A stretch of DNA of 64,000 nucleotides. It comes from Tubiluchus corallicola. Its lineage: Eukaryota > Priapulida > Priapulimorpha > Priapulimorphida > Tubiluchidae. The position numbers and the translations under genes were made by a program. Positions 1 to 13,477 of this stretch are shown piece by piece (the stretch's first letter is position 1; each line of letters starts with the position of its first letter). The stretch spans positions 573,001 to 637,000 of the forward strand of contig JAQGDQ010000062.1 of the NCBI GenBank assembly GCA_030141605.1, read 5' to 3'. The notes below the pieces were generated by a model. It was given only the letters and a program-made list of their open reading frames with translations. It was not told where the DNA came from and did no database searches.

Positions 1-56
<56 letters not shown>
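1..56. repeat. (GA)n microsatellite
   Basis: Pure GA dinucleotide at the window's left edge; it may continue outside. Confidence 0.97.
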
Positions 57-59
<3 letters not shown>

Positions 60-317
60 TAAATTTTGATTTTAGCTTAGAAAATAGGTTTGTTCATGTT
101 TAGTATGGGACCATTTCCAAATAAGAGTAAATTTTAATAGTAGTTCGTAGGAACGATTGATTCTGTGAATCTTTTAGTCCGGCATTTCATGAGCGTTCTT
201 TTATTACGTAAAGTTTTGTATAATAAAAATTATTTTTACTAAACATAGAATGCCACTATTGAAAAATAAAAAGAAATAATGCAATTTTTTATACTGGGAC
301 TTTTTATTAAGACTTAC

Positions 318-502
318 CTTCGCAGCTTCTGCACAGCTTCAGCAATATCATGTCTGTCATCTGAACGAACTCGGCAGAAAATGTTAACTTTCCGCACGAA
401 CTTTTCACCAAATTCATAGGGAACCTCCCCATGCTCCAACTCTTGCTCTACTATGAGAGTATTGCTGTATTCCCAAACTGTCTCGTATTCGTATCTGTCA
501 AG
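318..502 (-). CDS. Gene A exon 5: second half of ZP-N-like module
   Basis: 185-nt exon with an acceptor at 503-504 and the donor GTAAGT at 312-317. It begins LDRYEYETVWEYSNTLIVEQ and ends AVQKLR plus two bases. It holds the last module cysteine (NIFCRV). It has the same length and phase as 46022-46206 in gene B. Confidence 0.87.
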
Positions 503-651
503 CTACAAAGTAATACAATAAGATATGAAGCGATTTGCATATAAATATTAGGCTGGATGCAACGACTACTATACAACGTATATATACGTGTATAGTAGTC
601 CTTGGTTGGATGATAAGTATTGTTACAAAGTACGTCACATTTTACTTTACA

Positions 652-707
<56 letters not shown>

Positions 708-3700
708 TTCGCTATCTTTTGCAAGTTCCTGATGGTGCAATGCATAGCTGACTCATCACGATCTTCTGTGAGTCCCATTAGACAGGTCAGTAAGCGTTGT
801 ATCAAAATCTGTCTTTTCACTGTGGGTGCGTGTTGAAATATGTGCTAATTTGTTTTGCTATAAATAGTAAAACAGTGATACTTCTTAAAGAATATTTTTA
901 TTGACGAACAAAAGATAGCTTCTAGTTTATCCCAAAAGACCATAATCCGGCCTTGGTTGTAGGCACAATTTTGAATGTTAAAATAAACAGTGTGAAACAA
1001 AAACAACGCAGACTTACTTTATGATAGGTTTCCTGAGTACCACATGCAAAATAAGGCACTAATGCCACACCTCGATCAATATCATCAATTTCCCACATAC
1101 AACGTTCATCGTCCTCCGGGGCAAAAGCGGCGTAAACTTTTCCCTTGAAATCATCATCAAAGTAAAAATCAACCAGAATAGATCCACAATCTCGCATACA
1201 CGTAGTTGTTATGTCTGAAATATAAAAACTATGCTATATGATCTATGCTAAATGAGACTGAATAGGTCTCATTTATTCAACTCAATAATAAAAACCACAT
1301 CGCCTAATATATTTTCTAATTAATAATTTAGTTTTCAGTAAGGGCTAAGGAACCCATGGCTAGAAAACAAAAACGTGAACATAAGTCTATAGGAAGCTAG
1401 ATACTTATTATTATTAACTTTAATAATAGCAGGTATTTGTAATGTTGATCTTGAATCATGATCTTGTCATAATCATGTATCAGATGGGGCAAATATGTGC
1501 CGAAATTTGATCCAATGTGCTGACATTATAGAAAAGCAACTATAGAAAATCGTTTGAAAATTACCGTGTTGATGTTACAGGCGCTTATGTACAAACAGTA
1601 GAAATTTTAGGTCGTTCCCTTACAAATGTTCAAAGATATACAAGTTTTAAAACAACACGTTAAAAAAAGGAAATGCTGTAAAAAAAATTTGTGCGTCACT
1701 ATTGTTAAAATTTACAGCAATTGCGCTGCACTTCCACCATTTTTGCTGTAAACTAGACAAAGGCGTTTCTTGCAATAACTGGTACAGTTTCCCACTTCTT
1801 TTTGAGGAATTTGGGATATTTGGTCCCAGCATTCTAAAATTTTTACCTTTAATTCATTTGGCTCTGTGCAGCCATTGCACGCTTTCTCTTTAAGGGAATT
1901 CCAGATACCGTAATCAAGAGGATTAAGTCCCATTTTTTCTTGGCAACATATCTTTGTCAGTGCTTTATTTCTTCTGCTGACTACCACGATGTAAACTGTT
2001 TGATTCTTCATTATTTTGTAACCATGCATTGTGAGTTTTATACGTCAATGCGGCTCTTTGTCAGTTGATGATTATGGTTGACATTATACTGGCATTTAAT
2101 TTTTTTAATATGCAAAAGCTCTTCGGGCATAACTTCAACATCACTAACACCACAAACTTGTTTCACAATTTTCGCAATCAAAAGTTATTGTATTGTATTA
2201 ATGCGCTGTAAAATTTCAACTTCGTAAGGCACTTTATCTTCATATCATTAATTCATTGTAGCCTAAATTTCGGCAGATTTTTTCTGCGGTGCTCGACATA
2301 AGCGCCGGTGCAATCTAGAATGATTGTGCTAGACGGCAATCATAAATTACGTGAGTTGCAGGAGATTACTTGCAGAATTTGTGTTAAGGTTTATTTTATA
2401 AAACTGGTCCTGATTTTACTGCTTCGGAGTTATTTCATGTGTCATTTCTCTTGTTCAGTGCGGATGACCAGAAGCACAAAAGCACAACATTGTTTGTAAC
2501 ATAAAAATATCCTCGTGGCGATTTAGTCCACTTATCAGCCATTTTCAAGCAATTCTAGAATGCGTGGCTTTGTGTGCTATGTGTGACTTTTCTTTATAGC
2601 TTGGTGACAAAAATTCCAAAAAAGGCATAGAACTTTTTTGCAGTCATTAAGACAACGTTAGCCGAGGTACCGCACGAATACAAACAATGAGATGCCATCA
2701 TCCGTACCGATAGCTTATTCGTATTATTCTTCGTGGACTGTTTTATTTTATTTAGTGGGTGTTGTGAGCGTTGACTGCGTTTGATCAGTTTGCTTACATT
2801 TTCGTTGTTCACTTATTAGATTTGAATACTATTTGGATTATTTAGATTTGAATATTGTCAATTCAGGGCGAATTGATATTGGCTTTAGTTTCTAGTAAAT
2901 GTTACAAATAAACTTCTGTGTTTACAACATCGTTGATGTTTTTGTTTATACTCACATTTGAAAACCCACCTAACTAGAGTCTATTCTGATTGGATGTCTA
3001 GGCATATCTAATTACTGTTAAAAATTACTCTCTCGTGTTACGGTACGACCAGGGCCTATTTCAGCCTAAGCGAGGCCCGCGGAAGTGGGGCGTGTGAGGC
3101 CCTATCGGGGGGGGGCATCATGGTTGGCGCCCAGAAAATTTTTGAACTGCTTGAACGCCAGAGAAGCATTATCGAAGAGAAAATATGGAGTTATACAATT
3201 CTTAAAGGAAAGAACAATTGAAAGAAAAACTGCTTTATTCTCAAGACCAGTCCTTAATACTTGTCAATACTGGCAAACGGCGCGCGTGCGGCAAGAGGGA
3301 GAGAGGAGGCAGTATGTTCGTATAAAGCAAAAAAAAGTTACCTTGGCGCGAGGCCCCCCTGGAGGGTGAGGCCCCGGGGAAGCATCCCCACTCCCCCCCC
3401 TGAAATAGGCCCTGGATATGACTCCATGTGCGCGTAATGTGTGATGCGTAATCCGTAATGTGTATACAATAGTTTACATTTGAACATATGGGAATGTGTA
3501 CGCAATGCGCCATTCGTAACCCGAGATGCGTGATCCGTATTCATTCGAACATGATCGTCCGAATACACATCATGCGGCGATAAGCAGAATGGAAACCGCC
3601 GTTGCCTAAGTAATTTATTAAATTTTCAAATTTCCGGTGACGATTTTCGCTGTTGTTAGGTGAGTTTGGTTTACTTCAGGACGTACACACAATAATTTTT

Positions 3701-3981
3701 CTATTTGAGTGTTTGAGAAGCGGAAAAAGCATATGGTTACGAATTCTGCATCTAGTTGCATTTCTTTCTCTAAGTGGTGATACGTGCCGTATTGTTGTGT
3801 CTCCTGCAACATGTCGTGCACTCAAAACCTGTGCTTCCTTTTCCGTCTAATAGCACAATAGTAAGCTACCGCCACCGCTGTAATTATCACCCAGAAATTT
3901 CGACAGAGGTATGGCTTCCAAAAATTATTACTCCCAATTTTCACGAACAGCAACCAAAAATGGCGGAAAGAGCGTAGTGAA

Positions 3982-4020
<39 letters not shown>

Positions 4021-6437
4021 ATCTTTATTTGCCATTAAAACATTGATAATCACTGATAAAAACTTTACAGAGATAATCAATCAGTGTTAGTTAATAAAAA
4101 CTTACACTGCTGAAGGCAAATGCGTCAGTGCAATCTAAACTACTGTGCAGTAATGACGAATAAAATCAAACATATTTACAACTATGCACAAAAAATAAAA
4201 AATAAAAAAAACTATGATTTAATTAATATGGCCGTGGATATATAAATTCTGAATTAGTGTGTATGTTGTCGTACTGGTGTGATGGTATTTCATATTTGGT
4301 TAATATTAATGATTTTAATTTTGTTTTAAACGCTAATAGGGACTTGATTTGTTTAACCTGTAATGGTAGAGAATTCCAAAGTAAAATTGCTTGTTTGATT
4401 ACAGAGTTCGTTCCATAGTGGGTATTTGTCCTAATTTGTTTTAGATTGCTTGTTCTGGAATTAACGATAGGATTTGGAAAAAAGGTAAATCTGTTATTCT
4501 GGAATGGTTTGCTGATGTTGTTAATGTATTTAAATATAAAAAGCGGAGTAAAATATTCGTTGTGTGCTTCGTTAATACGCACTGCGTTCACGGACCACAG
4601 AAACAGTCAATACGCATCACGCGTTACGCATTATGCGCACATGGACCTTAGCTTTAGATGATCAATCGCGATAATAAACTAGATTCTGGAATCGTCACAC
4701 AGCTTTCAGCATAAGAAGGCCCTATCACTAATAGCTGGATTCTAAATTGCATTGTGCCAAGCTGAGTAAAAATATATAAAGTATGCAAATCTTCTAAATG
4801 ATATTTTTTATGAAACGTCGAAGTGTAATTTAATGTTTATACTTTTTAATATTAATAAATCCTTTATGAATATTACTAAATCAATTTTGAACATTCATAA
4901 TTCATTTTTTAATATTAGCGAACCAAGTTGAATATTCGTAATTTACTTTTTTAATATTAATAAATACGTGATTTTCTAATATTCAAGAATGATTTATTAA
5001 TATTGTATTAATAAATGAATTATGAATTCAAAATTGATTTATTAATATTCAAAAATGAGCATTAAACTCAACTTTGACGTCCCATCGTTTTGAAAGTAAC
5101 CTAATTTTGATGCCACATGACGAGTACATAAGCCGACTCTCAGTTTCAGTCCATTACAAACACTTTTAACAGATGCAGAATAACTGTGGTGGGGTTTACT
5201 TTTATACTTACTTTCTATTACACGCAGTCCTATGTTATTGTGCACAATATCATATCTATCCGCTAAGCTTTCTACGCCATTTATATTATATTCGCCTCTG
5301 ACGTGGCCAGGTCGTCTGAAAAATTAAAACTAATTAGTCCTATAAAGTTTTGAGAATGTGGGATATTCAGTTGCGTATTATTAGTTTTAGAAGGAGTAGT
5401 TTGTTGGGTTTACTTATCGTCAAGCAAACTTTCCTGTTGTGACGTAGTTTTTATGCATTTCACAAAGGTACCTAATGAAAAAAAATCCCATAGTTAAGAT
5501 GCAAGGAAAACTCGGCGTTTCAACCGCAGCTGTGGCTTATCTTCACGAGAAAGAACATCAAATAACAATAGGCGATCAAATAGGAGTTTTCGCGGCGACT
5601 AAAGTTAATCAAACACTGAGCTCTTCGGCTTGTTAAGCCACTTTAGAAAAGTATCCTTAATAAATGGCTAGATTTTGGCCCTGCCCAAACATATACGATA
5701 ATTAAGCCATGTCACTGAGTGCTGGATTCTGGTTTGTACTGTGACTAAAGTTGCATAAAAACTAGAATATTATCATTCTCATCATTAACAACATCGTCAC
5801 TGTGTTTGTCATCACCAGCACCATCATTATTGTCAAAATCGTCGTTGTCGACGTGACGTCGTTGTCGTTACCATCCTCGTCGTTGTCCTGGTTCAATATC
5901 GTCGCCTTCATCATCATCTCTTACCAACCCTGTTCTATTTTTATTTAAGAATTCCACTTGTTCTTTTGTTGGTTTACAAGTATATATATATATAAATATG
6001 TATGTAGGCCTAATGAAAATGTAAGTAATAAACAACAAAAACTCTATCGGTAATAATTACTATGAAACCGACACAGTGGCCCAACTTAACAGAATACTAA
6101 TGTCAAGCCATAGCCAGGTTCTTTTCCCAAACGGTTATTTTCATAAGCTAGTTTACGTCTAATTCGTTCATACATTCTCAGTTACTTTTGGAGGTTATTA
6201 ATAACATTCAAACATAAATGCTAGGCAAATAAATGAAATAATAACAAAAATTATTTAAACCAAGCTCTTGTTTGACTTGCTTCGTCTATAATGCTACCAT
6301 GACAATACACGATCTCTAATGCTACTTGATAAGAAAATTGTCTGACACAGAAAATCCAGAAAAGGTGTCTCTGTAAAGTTCTAGGGGCGTTTTTTTCAAA
6401 AAGTGGGCAACACACAGCCAGTCTTACCAATTTGACT

Positions 6438-6478
<41 letters not shown>

Positions 6479-9400
6479 GCGTCCATTACGTCTATTGCAA
6501 ACATTGGGCATACAGAATTTTAAAATAAAAGAAACCTGGCTTCAAGACAGGTAAACGCTGCTAGCAGTAATCCAGCAAAAACTAGACACTGCTATGCCAG
6601 GCTTGTCAGCACCACTTCTGTTAAAATTTGACTATGCTGAATCCGAAAGAAGCTGTTATGTGCAACAGCTTGAAAAATTAGCGGAAAATGGTCAAAAACG
6701 CAAATGTCCACTTAGTTTTTCCACGAACTAAAAAATCAACAGAAATTTCCAAAAAATGACATGAGGAAGCAATTAGGCAGTTGGATTTATCAATCCACTT
6801 CTGTTTGTTTGTTTTTAAGAACGGACGCTGTTTTCAAAATGGCCACCAATCGAAACGAAATTATGACATTCGTACAATTGCATTATATCTCTTTCACACA
6901 AAGATTTATCATAAAATCAAAAACCAAATTATTTTTATCAATTGGACTTTGTCGAATATAGAAAAACTGCTCACGGCATTCACAATTTCATATGGTATAA
7001 GACTAGCGATAGCTCTCTTCTGCTATCTTGAAAATATTGGCCATATTGGTACCCCAAAATATTGGTAAGCCCAAAATGGACTTGACTTTTAAAGCCAAGT
7101 GTATATAGATACTAAAACCATCCATCCTATTAACATTAGACCATCGAACACAGCTAATTTATGACGCAATTTGTTGCAGATATCTTGACAGCCGTAATCT
7201 GGTATCTTGAAAGTATAATAGAAGTGCAGCCACAGATGTCTCTGGTCTACAGATGTGGATTCCTTGACCTTGAAAACTTAGGCCTGTATCTAGACAGCAA
7301 AATCGTCATTATCTCTGCTCTAACTGCTAAGATACGGCTTTCAAAAGCTACTAACAGCCATTGATCTTGCCGGCTATCTTGAAAATGGCGGCGGCCATAT
7401 TGGATCATTTTCTATTGGCCCCACATGCAACATGAGCCACAATTTAATATGGACTAAGATATTGACTTTATAAGCTAGCAACAACCATCTTTTCGGCCAG
7501 TTTTAAAACTATGGCCATACTGGATAGTACCTAGGCCTTAATCTTTAAAGCCTAAATATATATTGATATTAATCACTAAGAAATCGTCTTGGCAGGTTCT
7601 CAGGTGCGCGTTTTCAGGTGCTAATTGTGGTGACGTCACAGGACTCACAAGTCATTTTCAGCATCAGATAAGCATTCTTTGACCTTAAAAGCATGTATTC
7701 AGACATCAAAATCCTCATCTTATAGCGAAGATACGGCTTCTAAAAGCCAGCAACAGCCATATTCTCAACGATTTTGAAAACGGCAGTCGTGCTTGATGAT
7801 TGTCGATATGTCTCATATCCGCATTTAATCACCCTGATCACTTCTGTCATTTCGCCGCAAAGTTTCACAACTGTTAGGCGATGTCAACAAGTTTTTCACC
7901 TTTGTCCTACATTATGTCGGGAACTCTGCAGCCATTTTATTTTATTTTATTTTTTGCTTCTTGGTCCGAGTACGCTGCATTTTTAGTAGTATCAGCTCTT
8001 TACATTCATCAAGGTTGAATTAATAAAAATAATTTGTTTTTTGTTTTTATAACAAAACTTTAGATGAGACAGTTAATATAATTGCAGATCGACATAATTT
8101 CATTTTGTGTGACGGCCATTTCGAAAATGGGACTATTTTTGAAATAAAAGTAACACAAATGGATTCTTTTGGCCCAAGTAGACTGGAATAGATGTCATGA
8201 TCGCCTCTTAAGTTTAATTTTCTGGGAGTACAAGCACAAGGATTAAACACAAAGCTAAAAAAATATTTTGTATTTCCTTTTACCTAAGTATGCACAGAGT
8301 ACGTCGTCCGTACACATCTAGATCAGCACTACTATTCTATCATACAAGAAACAAGACATAGCCACTCGAGTTGGCGCAACTAATCAAAAAGTTCAAAGAA
8401 ATTATCAATCCAGAATAAATCTATTTTATTTGCGTTTTTATCACTTTTCCTAATTTTTCAAGCTGGCAACAATTTTTTTCGGATTTAGCATAATCAAATT
8501 GATAGGACTCGCTATATTACCCACTTTAAAAAACGTCTTCATGAGGTGACTTTTCTTAAAATTCATCTGGCCAATAGCTTTTGTATAAAGCAAACTGTGT
8601 TATGGGTAATTTTGGTAAACAATTGGCCCTATTAGGTAACATGTGATCAAAATCATTGAGCGTTGATTTTAATTGGTCTGATCCGATTTTGTCTGACGCA
8701 AATTTTTATACTGAGCCCACACACACGAGCAGGGCGATTTTTTAGACAAAAAATTTAAGCATGTATCTTAAAAATCTGTGTCCGGCAAAACGGCATTTAT
8801 CGAGGAAGCAGACTACTAATAAATTTGCGTCAAACAATTGTATCAGGCAGATATTAAAAACAATTGTATCAGACAGATATTAAAAACAATTGTATCAGAC
8901 AGATATTAAAAACAATTGTATCAGACAGATATTAAAAACAATTGTGTCAGACTGATTTTGCATAGTGCGCGCCCTGTATAAACACACGAGAAAACACTTA
9001 TAAATCAGTGAAAATAAAACAAACTTTCTTACCTTAAAAACTGGCTTTGACTCTGAAAAGTACAAAAAATAGAGATGAAGATAAGATTTTCTCAACCAGT
9101 ACATATTTTATGAGGTTTCTCCTTTAATTTCAGTAAACTTGTTTTTATGACATTCCATCTCATTTTTAACAAGTAGGTGTACACGTGAAAGCGCAGGTAT
9201 AAGTTACTTAAGAACTTTTTAAACTTTTTAGCATTTTTGTCGCTTAATACATACTTGCACTTAAACCTCCCAAGCATTATCATGGAAGTAAGCGAAAAAA
9301 ATTCAATATTAGTTGAGAGTTTTGCAAGAAACAACGTAATATGTTACTTAGTGTATTAGATTTCATATCTTTACCATGCATGTGTCAATCGAAGCAGCTC

Positions 9401-10401
9401 ATTGCCAAAGACAATCGAAGCAGCGTTAGATGCCTAGAGAAGTTTAATAACAATGGCTCGCTGCTTACTAAACTAGTCAAAACTAAAATCGTAACCAAAT
9501 ATGTGCACCCTATATATTCCTCCCATACATGCGAACAGAATTCTTACTGCTCCGTGTAACGCGTGAAACCAACAACAGATATAATGGGTACACATTGAAA
9601 GTTCATACCCCATTCTCACATTATGTTCAAATCTGAACTGTGGGCTGACGAATTATGAAATAAGTTTTATCGTAACCAAAATCGTGACATTACGTAATGT
9701 TATGTAAATTACGATTACAAAATCGTAACATTAACCAATACATTATATTAATAAAAATATATTTACATATATAAATATTCTTAAAAAAGCTTCGCTATTC
9801 GCAGCGACTAATGAACGTAGAACAATTTGTTGGTCTAAAATTACATCAGAAAATTATGTCAGTTAAAACATTTTGTATCTAATTATATTTTTAATAAAAT
9901 TAATAAAAGCTACAAAACTAAAATCACATGTACCTACTTAATTTTGTCGCAACAAATTAAAATTTGCCTAATGTGGAAATAAAACCATTTTCGACTAGAG
10001 TGACAAATACTGTTAATAAACTTATTGAAAAACAAGCAACAAATTAAACTGCAAACGTCCAAAAAAGTAGCAAGAACAGATGGTGTTCACCGCACAGGCA
10101 GTTTGATACAATAATATCTAGATACATGATAGCAGGTAACTAAGTTTACCAACTTAATTCAATGTAATTTTAGATAAAACATTTTGGCACTTAGTATACC
10201 TGTAGGCTGAGCAGTGTACTTCTCAGCACGTAGTAAACTAACAATACGACAATATAAAAATTAACTAACGTAGGTTATTCGGCTTTTAATAGCCGGCTAA
10301 GCTATCAGCATTGACCCCTCTACAAATAAAATTACAAAATTAGCCAAGCTTACCCGTATTAATAGCATTGCAGCTACGTGTATCAGTACCAGCAACTTCA
10401 T
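318..10401 (-). CDS. Gene A: secreted ZP-N-like protein, 3' part beyond the window
   Basis: Five coding exons joined on the minus strand: 10354-10401, 9033-9052, 5212-5315, 1018-1214, 318-502. All introns are GT-AG and the phases run through without a frameshift. The product starts with a signal peptide (MKLLVLIHVAAMLLIR). A ZP-N-like module spans about residues 59-170, with cysteines at 63, 67, 96, 115 and 166 and the motifs FKGKVYAAF, FACGTQETY, WEYSNTLIVEQ and KVNIFCRV. ZP-N modules mediate polymerisation of extracellular matrix and egg-coat proteins; that role here is inference from family. The last visible exon ends with two bases of a split codon, and by analogy with gene B a linker exon and an EGF exon should lie left of position 1. 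Gene B is the closest relative, with the same exon lengths (one codon different in exon 4). A domain search of the joined protein would settle the ZP call. Confidence 0.82.
652..706. repeat. C-run and (CT)n microsatellite
   Basis: Ten C residues followed by about 22 CT units in gene A intron 4. Confidence 0.95.
1018..1214 (-). CDS. Gene A exon 4: first half of ZP-N-like module
   Basis: 197-nt exon between a TATTTCAG acceptor and a GTAAGT donor. It begins ITTTCMRDCG and ends CGTQETYHK in phase 0. It carries four of the five module cysteines and an acidic stretch DFYFDDDFKGK. Gene B has the matching exon one codon shorter (EDDERC here, DDERC in B). Confidence 0.87.
1700..2029 (-). pseudogene. 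mariner/Tc1-type transposase C-terminal relic
   Basis: The reading frame holds LNPLDYGIWNSLKEKAC, then a segment of the form EPNELKVKILECWDQISQIP and a tail CKKRLCLVYSKNGG. This is the C-terminal pattern of mariner-like transposases: the third catalytic Asp region NPLDY, then a W-D-xIP motif, then a basic tail ending in a GG pair. The N-terminal two thirds with the first two catalytic residues are not visible in frame. It lies inside gene A's third intron. No terminal repeats or TA duplication were identified. Confidence 0.6.
3050..3414. mobile_element. hAT-type nonautonomous element (MITE), copy 1
   Basis: 365 bp bounded by perfect 14-bp inverted repeats CAGGGCCTATTTCA and TGAAATAGGCCCTG. 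The flanking 8-mers GGTACGAC (3042-3049) and GATATGAC (3415-3422) agree at 6 of 8 positions, as expected of an aged 8-bp target duplication. The CAGGG ends and 8-bp duplication indicate the hAT superfamily. The element is GC-rich and has no transposase. It lies in gene A's third intron. Confidence 0.8.
3984..4018. repeat. (TA)n microsatellite
   Basis: Pure TA tract, probably the tail of the adjacent minus-strand LINE fragment. Confidence 0.92.
4014..4600 (-). mobile_element. CR1/L2-like LINE 3' fragment
   Basis: The minus-strand frame 4223-4591 carries a typical post-RT C-terminus: THYGTNSVIKQAILLWNSLP followed by a LLAFKTKLKSLI-type ending. After the stop the fragment ends in GGCAAATAAAGATTATTA and runs into a (TA)n tail, a common LINE 3' end. 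It is 5'-truncated; no RT core is visible. It lies in gene A's third intron. Confidence 0.65.
4867..5053. repeat. AT-rich foldback
   Basis: Arms of about 43 bp (4867-4910 and 5010-5053) share TGAATATT, AAATCAATTTTGA and ATTCATAATTCATTT in inverted orientation with few mismatches. MITE-like hairpin just 3' (on plus) of the LINE tail, within gene A's third intron. Confidence 0.55.
5212..5315 (-). CDS. Gene A exon 3
   Basis: 104-nt exon between a TTTTTCAG acceptor and a GTAAGT donor. It encodes 34 full codons starting RPGHVRGEYNINGVESLADR and ending GLRVIE, leading into the ZP-N-like module. It is nearly collinear with 47404-47507 of gene B (same length, most residues identical by eye). Confidence 0.85.
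6437..6479. repeat. (CAT)n microsatellite
   Basis: About 14 ATC/CAT units in gene A intron 2. Confidence 0.95.
6830..7790. repeat. Degenerate long-period repeat in gene A intron 2
   Basis: The core TCTTGAAAATGGCGGCCATATTGGAT recurs in decayed form near 6832, 7022, 7200, 7374, 7497 and 7768. A ~100-bp segment at 7260-7385 (GACCTTGAAAAC to AAGATACGGCTT to CTAACAGCCAT) matches 7675-7785. Confidence 0.6.
8835..8961. repeat. 26-bp tandem repeat, about 4.5 copies
   Basis: The unit starts CAATTGTATCAGACAGATAT and ends in TAAAAA. It lies in gene A intron 2, close to the microexon acceptor. Confidence 0.92.
9033..9052 (-). CDS. Gene A exon 2: 20-nt microexon
   Basis: It is bounded by a TTTTCAG acceptor and a GTAAGA donor. 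It encodes SQSQFL plus two bases of an Arg codon completed by exon 3. Length, phase and sequence match the gene B microexon at 47887-47906. Because 20 is not a multiple of three, skipping it would shift the frame. Confidence 0.78.
9053..10353 (-). other. Gene A intron 1
   Basis: 1.3-kb AT-rich intron with no repeat or exon that I can recognise. Confidence 0.6.
10354..10401 (-). CDS. Gene A exon 1: signal-peptide exon
   Basis: The ATG is at 10399-10401 and is followed by 16 codons reading MKLLVLIHVAAMLLIR, then the donor GTAAGC (10348-10353) in phase 0. A positive residue followed by a hydrophobic stretch is a typical secretory leader. The equivalent exon of gene B has the same 16-codon length and phase (MKLLLLIHLTAVLITL). 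A probable 5' UTR acceptor (TTTGTTTAG) sits at 10430-10431, so the UTR part of this exon would be 10402-10429. The exon is too short for ORF finding and was located by homology. Confidence 0.78.
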
Positions 10402-10901
10402 ACTATAGCAGTAGAGATTTGAAGTAAACCTAAACAAAGAGAGATATTATTAGCATTCTTTATTTTAACAAGTAAATCTTAGTAACGCTTTAAACACTAT
10501 AGAGAAAGTGTTTAAAACACCTAAACAACAGAAAAATCAAAAGAGATAAACAATTTAATTTAGAATGCATTTTCAAGGCGAAAACCATCATCACTAGTGT
10601 AACAGTAAAATAGATCAAAATTTCCAAAGCTGCAAAAACTTTGAAAACATGGGATACTAAAATATACGCTGTCTTCACTACATAAAATTTGATAGTTAAT
10701 ATTATTTTTATTATACTAAATATTTTTCTGAAATTTCATTTAGCTTTTGACTTGTCGTGATTAAATTAACATCAGCACACAGACAATTGAGTAAAATACC
10801 GTTAAAATATGAAATAATATGTAAACAAAATGAACTAAAACTTGATAAAATTATGACATTTGAAGTTACCAAATTTTCACCTTACTTCATGAAATTGTTG
10901 A

Positions 10902-11824
<923 letters not shown>

Positions 11825-13477
11825 TAGGCCTTGGACTATACACCTTCATATATGATCTCCTGCTTTATCTTTCTCTTCTTATTCATATTTTCTCAATAGC
11901 TAGGCGTGCCCAAGATAAGTAAATCAATTTCTTGAAATTTTTCAGCATACTTCTCATAACTTTCAATCATATGGGGACTAATTTGATTTTGTCATATTTA
12001 ATTAGAATATCTCATTGCTGTGCATATTTGCAGACACATGATGACGAAGGTTTATTTTACATAAAAGCCCATAATGTTATTTATAAGAATTTATTATTGT
12101 AAAATCAGTTGATTCACAGTAATGACGAAAGTCTGCTTTATTGCACGAGTAACCTTCGGGAGCTCTACGCTAAGTCTGTCCTAGTTATAGGTCACGCATC
12201 TTTAGTTTTTGGTATAATATACATAATACATATATACATAATATATATATATCATATGGGTTTTCAACTATTTATTGAGTATACTTGGCTTGAGATTCTC
12301 TGCCTAGACTAGAGGCACTAATAAACACAACGTACACACTGTTTTATCTAGCATTGCATTAACCCAATATTTTCTTTAGTAAAAAATACGCATTTTTGTA
12401 AAACGATATATGTTTTATATAGATTTAAATTATATATTTTAATAAAATCAAATTGATTCAGTGGGTTTGTTAGAAAGCTATTACTGTGCAGTTTATTCTT
12501 TTATCAAACCGGGTAATTATTTTTTCTTGGTTATGTGACCTTCTGTTTATGACAACTGGAACTATAACTGAGCACAAAAAAGTTTCTGGCTGGAATGTAG
12601 CTGCAGGGCCTATTTCAGCCTAAGCGAGGCCCGGGGAAGTGGGGTGTGTCGCGAATCGCCGGGGGGCGGGCGCAGCCATGGTTGGCGCCCAGAAAATGTT
12701 TGAACTGCTAGAACGCCGGAGAAGCATTTTCGAAGAGAAAATATGGAGTTATACAGTATGTTCGCATAAAGCAAAAAAATAATGTTACCTCGGCGCGAGG
12801 CCCCCCTGGAGGGTGAGGCCCCGGGGAAGTATCCCCACTTCCCCCCTTGAAATAAGCCCTGTGTAGCTGCGATTAATATAGGAAGAAAACAGTAACAACA
12901 GTTAACAATAAGCACGTTAGATGCATGCTAATCAGCTCTCAAACTGGGGATTCTGTACATTTTAGTCACAGAAGGCAGCACGAACAACATCAGCGACATT
13001 GAAAATTCTTGAATGCAGAAATATTTCCACCTGAATTTATCACGTCTTTAATAAGCTTACCTCGTAATTTACAAATTTTTCCTGTTGCATTATCTATCCG
13101 TGAGGTAAATTGCAGTTAAACCTTACTCGCATCTTTATGCTCTTTCAGAAATCATGGATCAATGATCATTACTCATTAAACTACATGCTATTTTGTCAAA
13201 ATAATATCTTGTCTTTTTTGCTGGTTTGAAAACACCAAAAATAACAGCTGTATAAAAAATGATTGTAAAGTCTCCAACCTTCAACATGTTTGGCATGTTT
13301 TAGCATTTCAATTTATCTATTCAATTCATTTTCATTGCCTGCTCGTTTGTCTGTTTATTTATTTATTTATTTATTAAAATCAGATGCTAAAGGCGTACAA
13401 AATAGATACTAAAACTGGCTTCACACAAAGAGCACCTATATAGATCTAAATGAGGAAAATCTTGAATTTGTTTTGAC
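11825..13477. other. 5' flank of gene A between GTA array and LINE
   Basis: AT-rich sequence holding the second hAT-type MITE and a short (TTTA)n at about 13354-13375. No gene seen. Confidence 0.5.
12604..12861. mobile_element. hAT-type nonautonomous element (MITE), copy 2
   Basis: 258 bp, same orientation and ends as copy 1, with one mismatch in the right terminal repeat (TGAAATAAGCCCTG). It is flanked by a perfect 8-bp duplication TGTAGCTG (12596-12603 and 12862-12869). It differs from copy 1 mainly by an internal deletion of about 105 bp between GTTATACA and GTATGTTCG. No coding capacity. Confidence 0.87.

Larger units (their letters stand above)
3424..4652. repeat. Inverted repeat pair with GTAATG/ATGCGT subrepeats
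   Basis: TCCATGTGCGC at about 3423 recurs inverted at about 4643, and both ends continue with degenerate GTAATGYGT and GATGCGTGATCCGTA-like short repeats (3420-3570 and 4600-4650). It may be the ends of a 1.2 kb nonautonomous element that also contains the LINE tail. No target duplication was confirmed. Confidence 0.35.
5316..9032 (-). other. Gene A intron 2
   Basis: 3.7-kb intron. Besides the CAT tract, the long-period degenerate repeat and the 26-bp repeat listed separately, I see only AT-rich sequence. Confidence 0.6.

Noticed and set aside
3085-3369. 94-codon ORF inside the hAT-type MITE
   Set aside because: Falls in a nonautonomous element; not conserved in copy 2.
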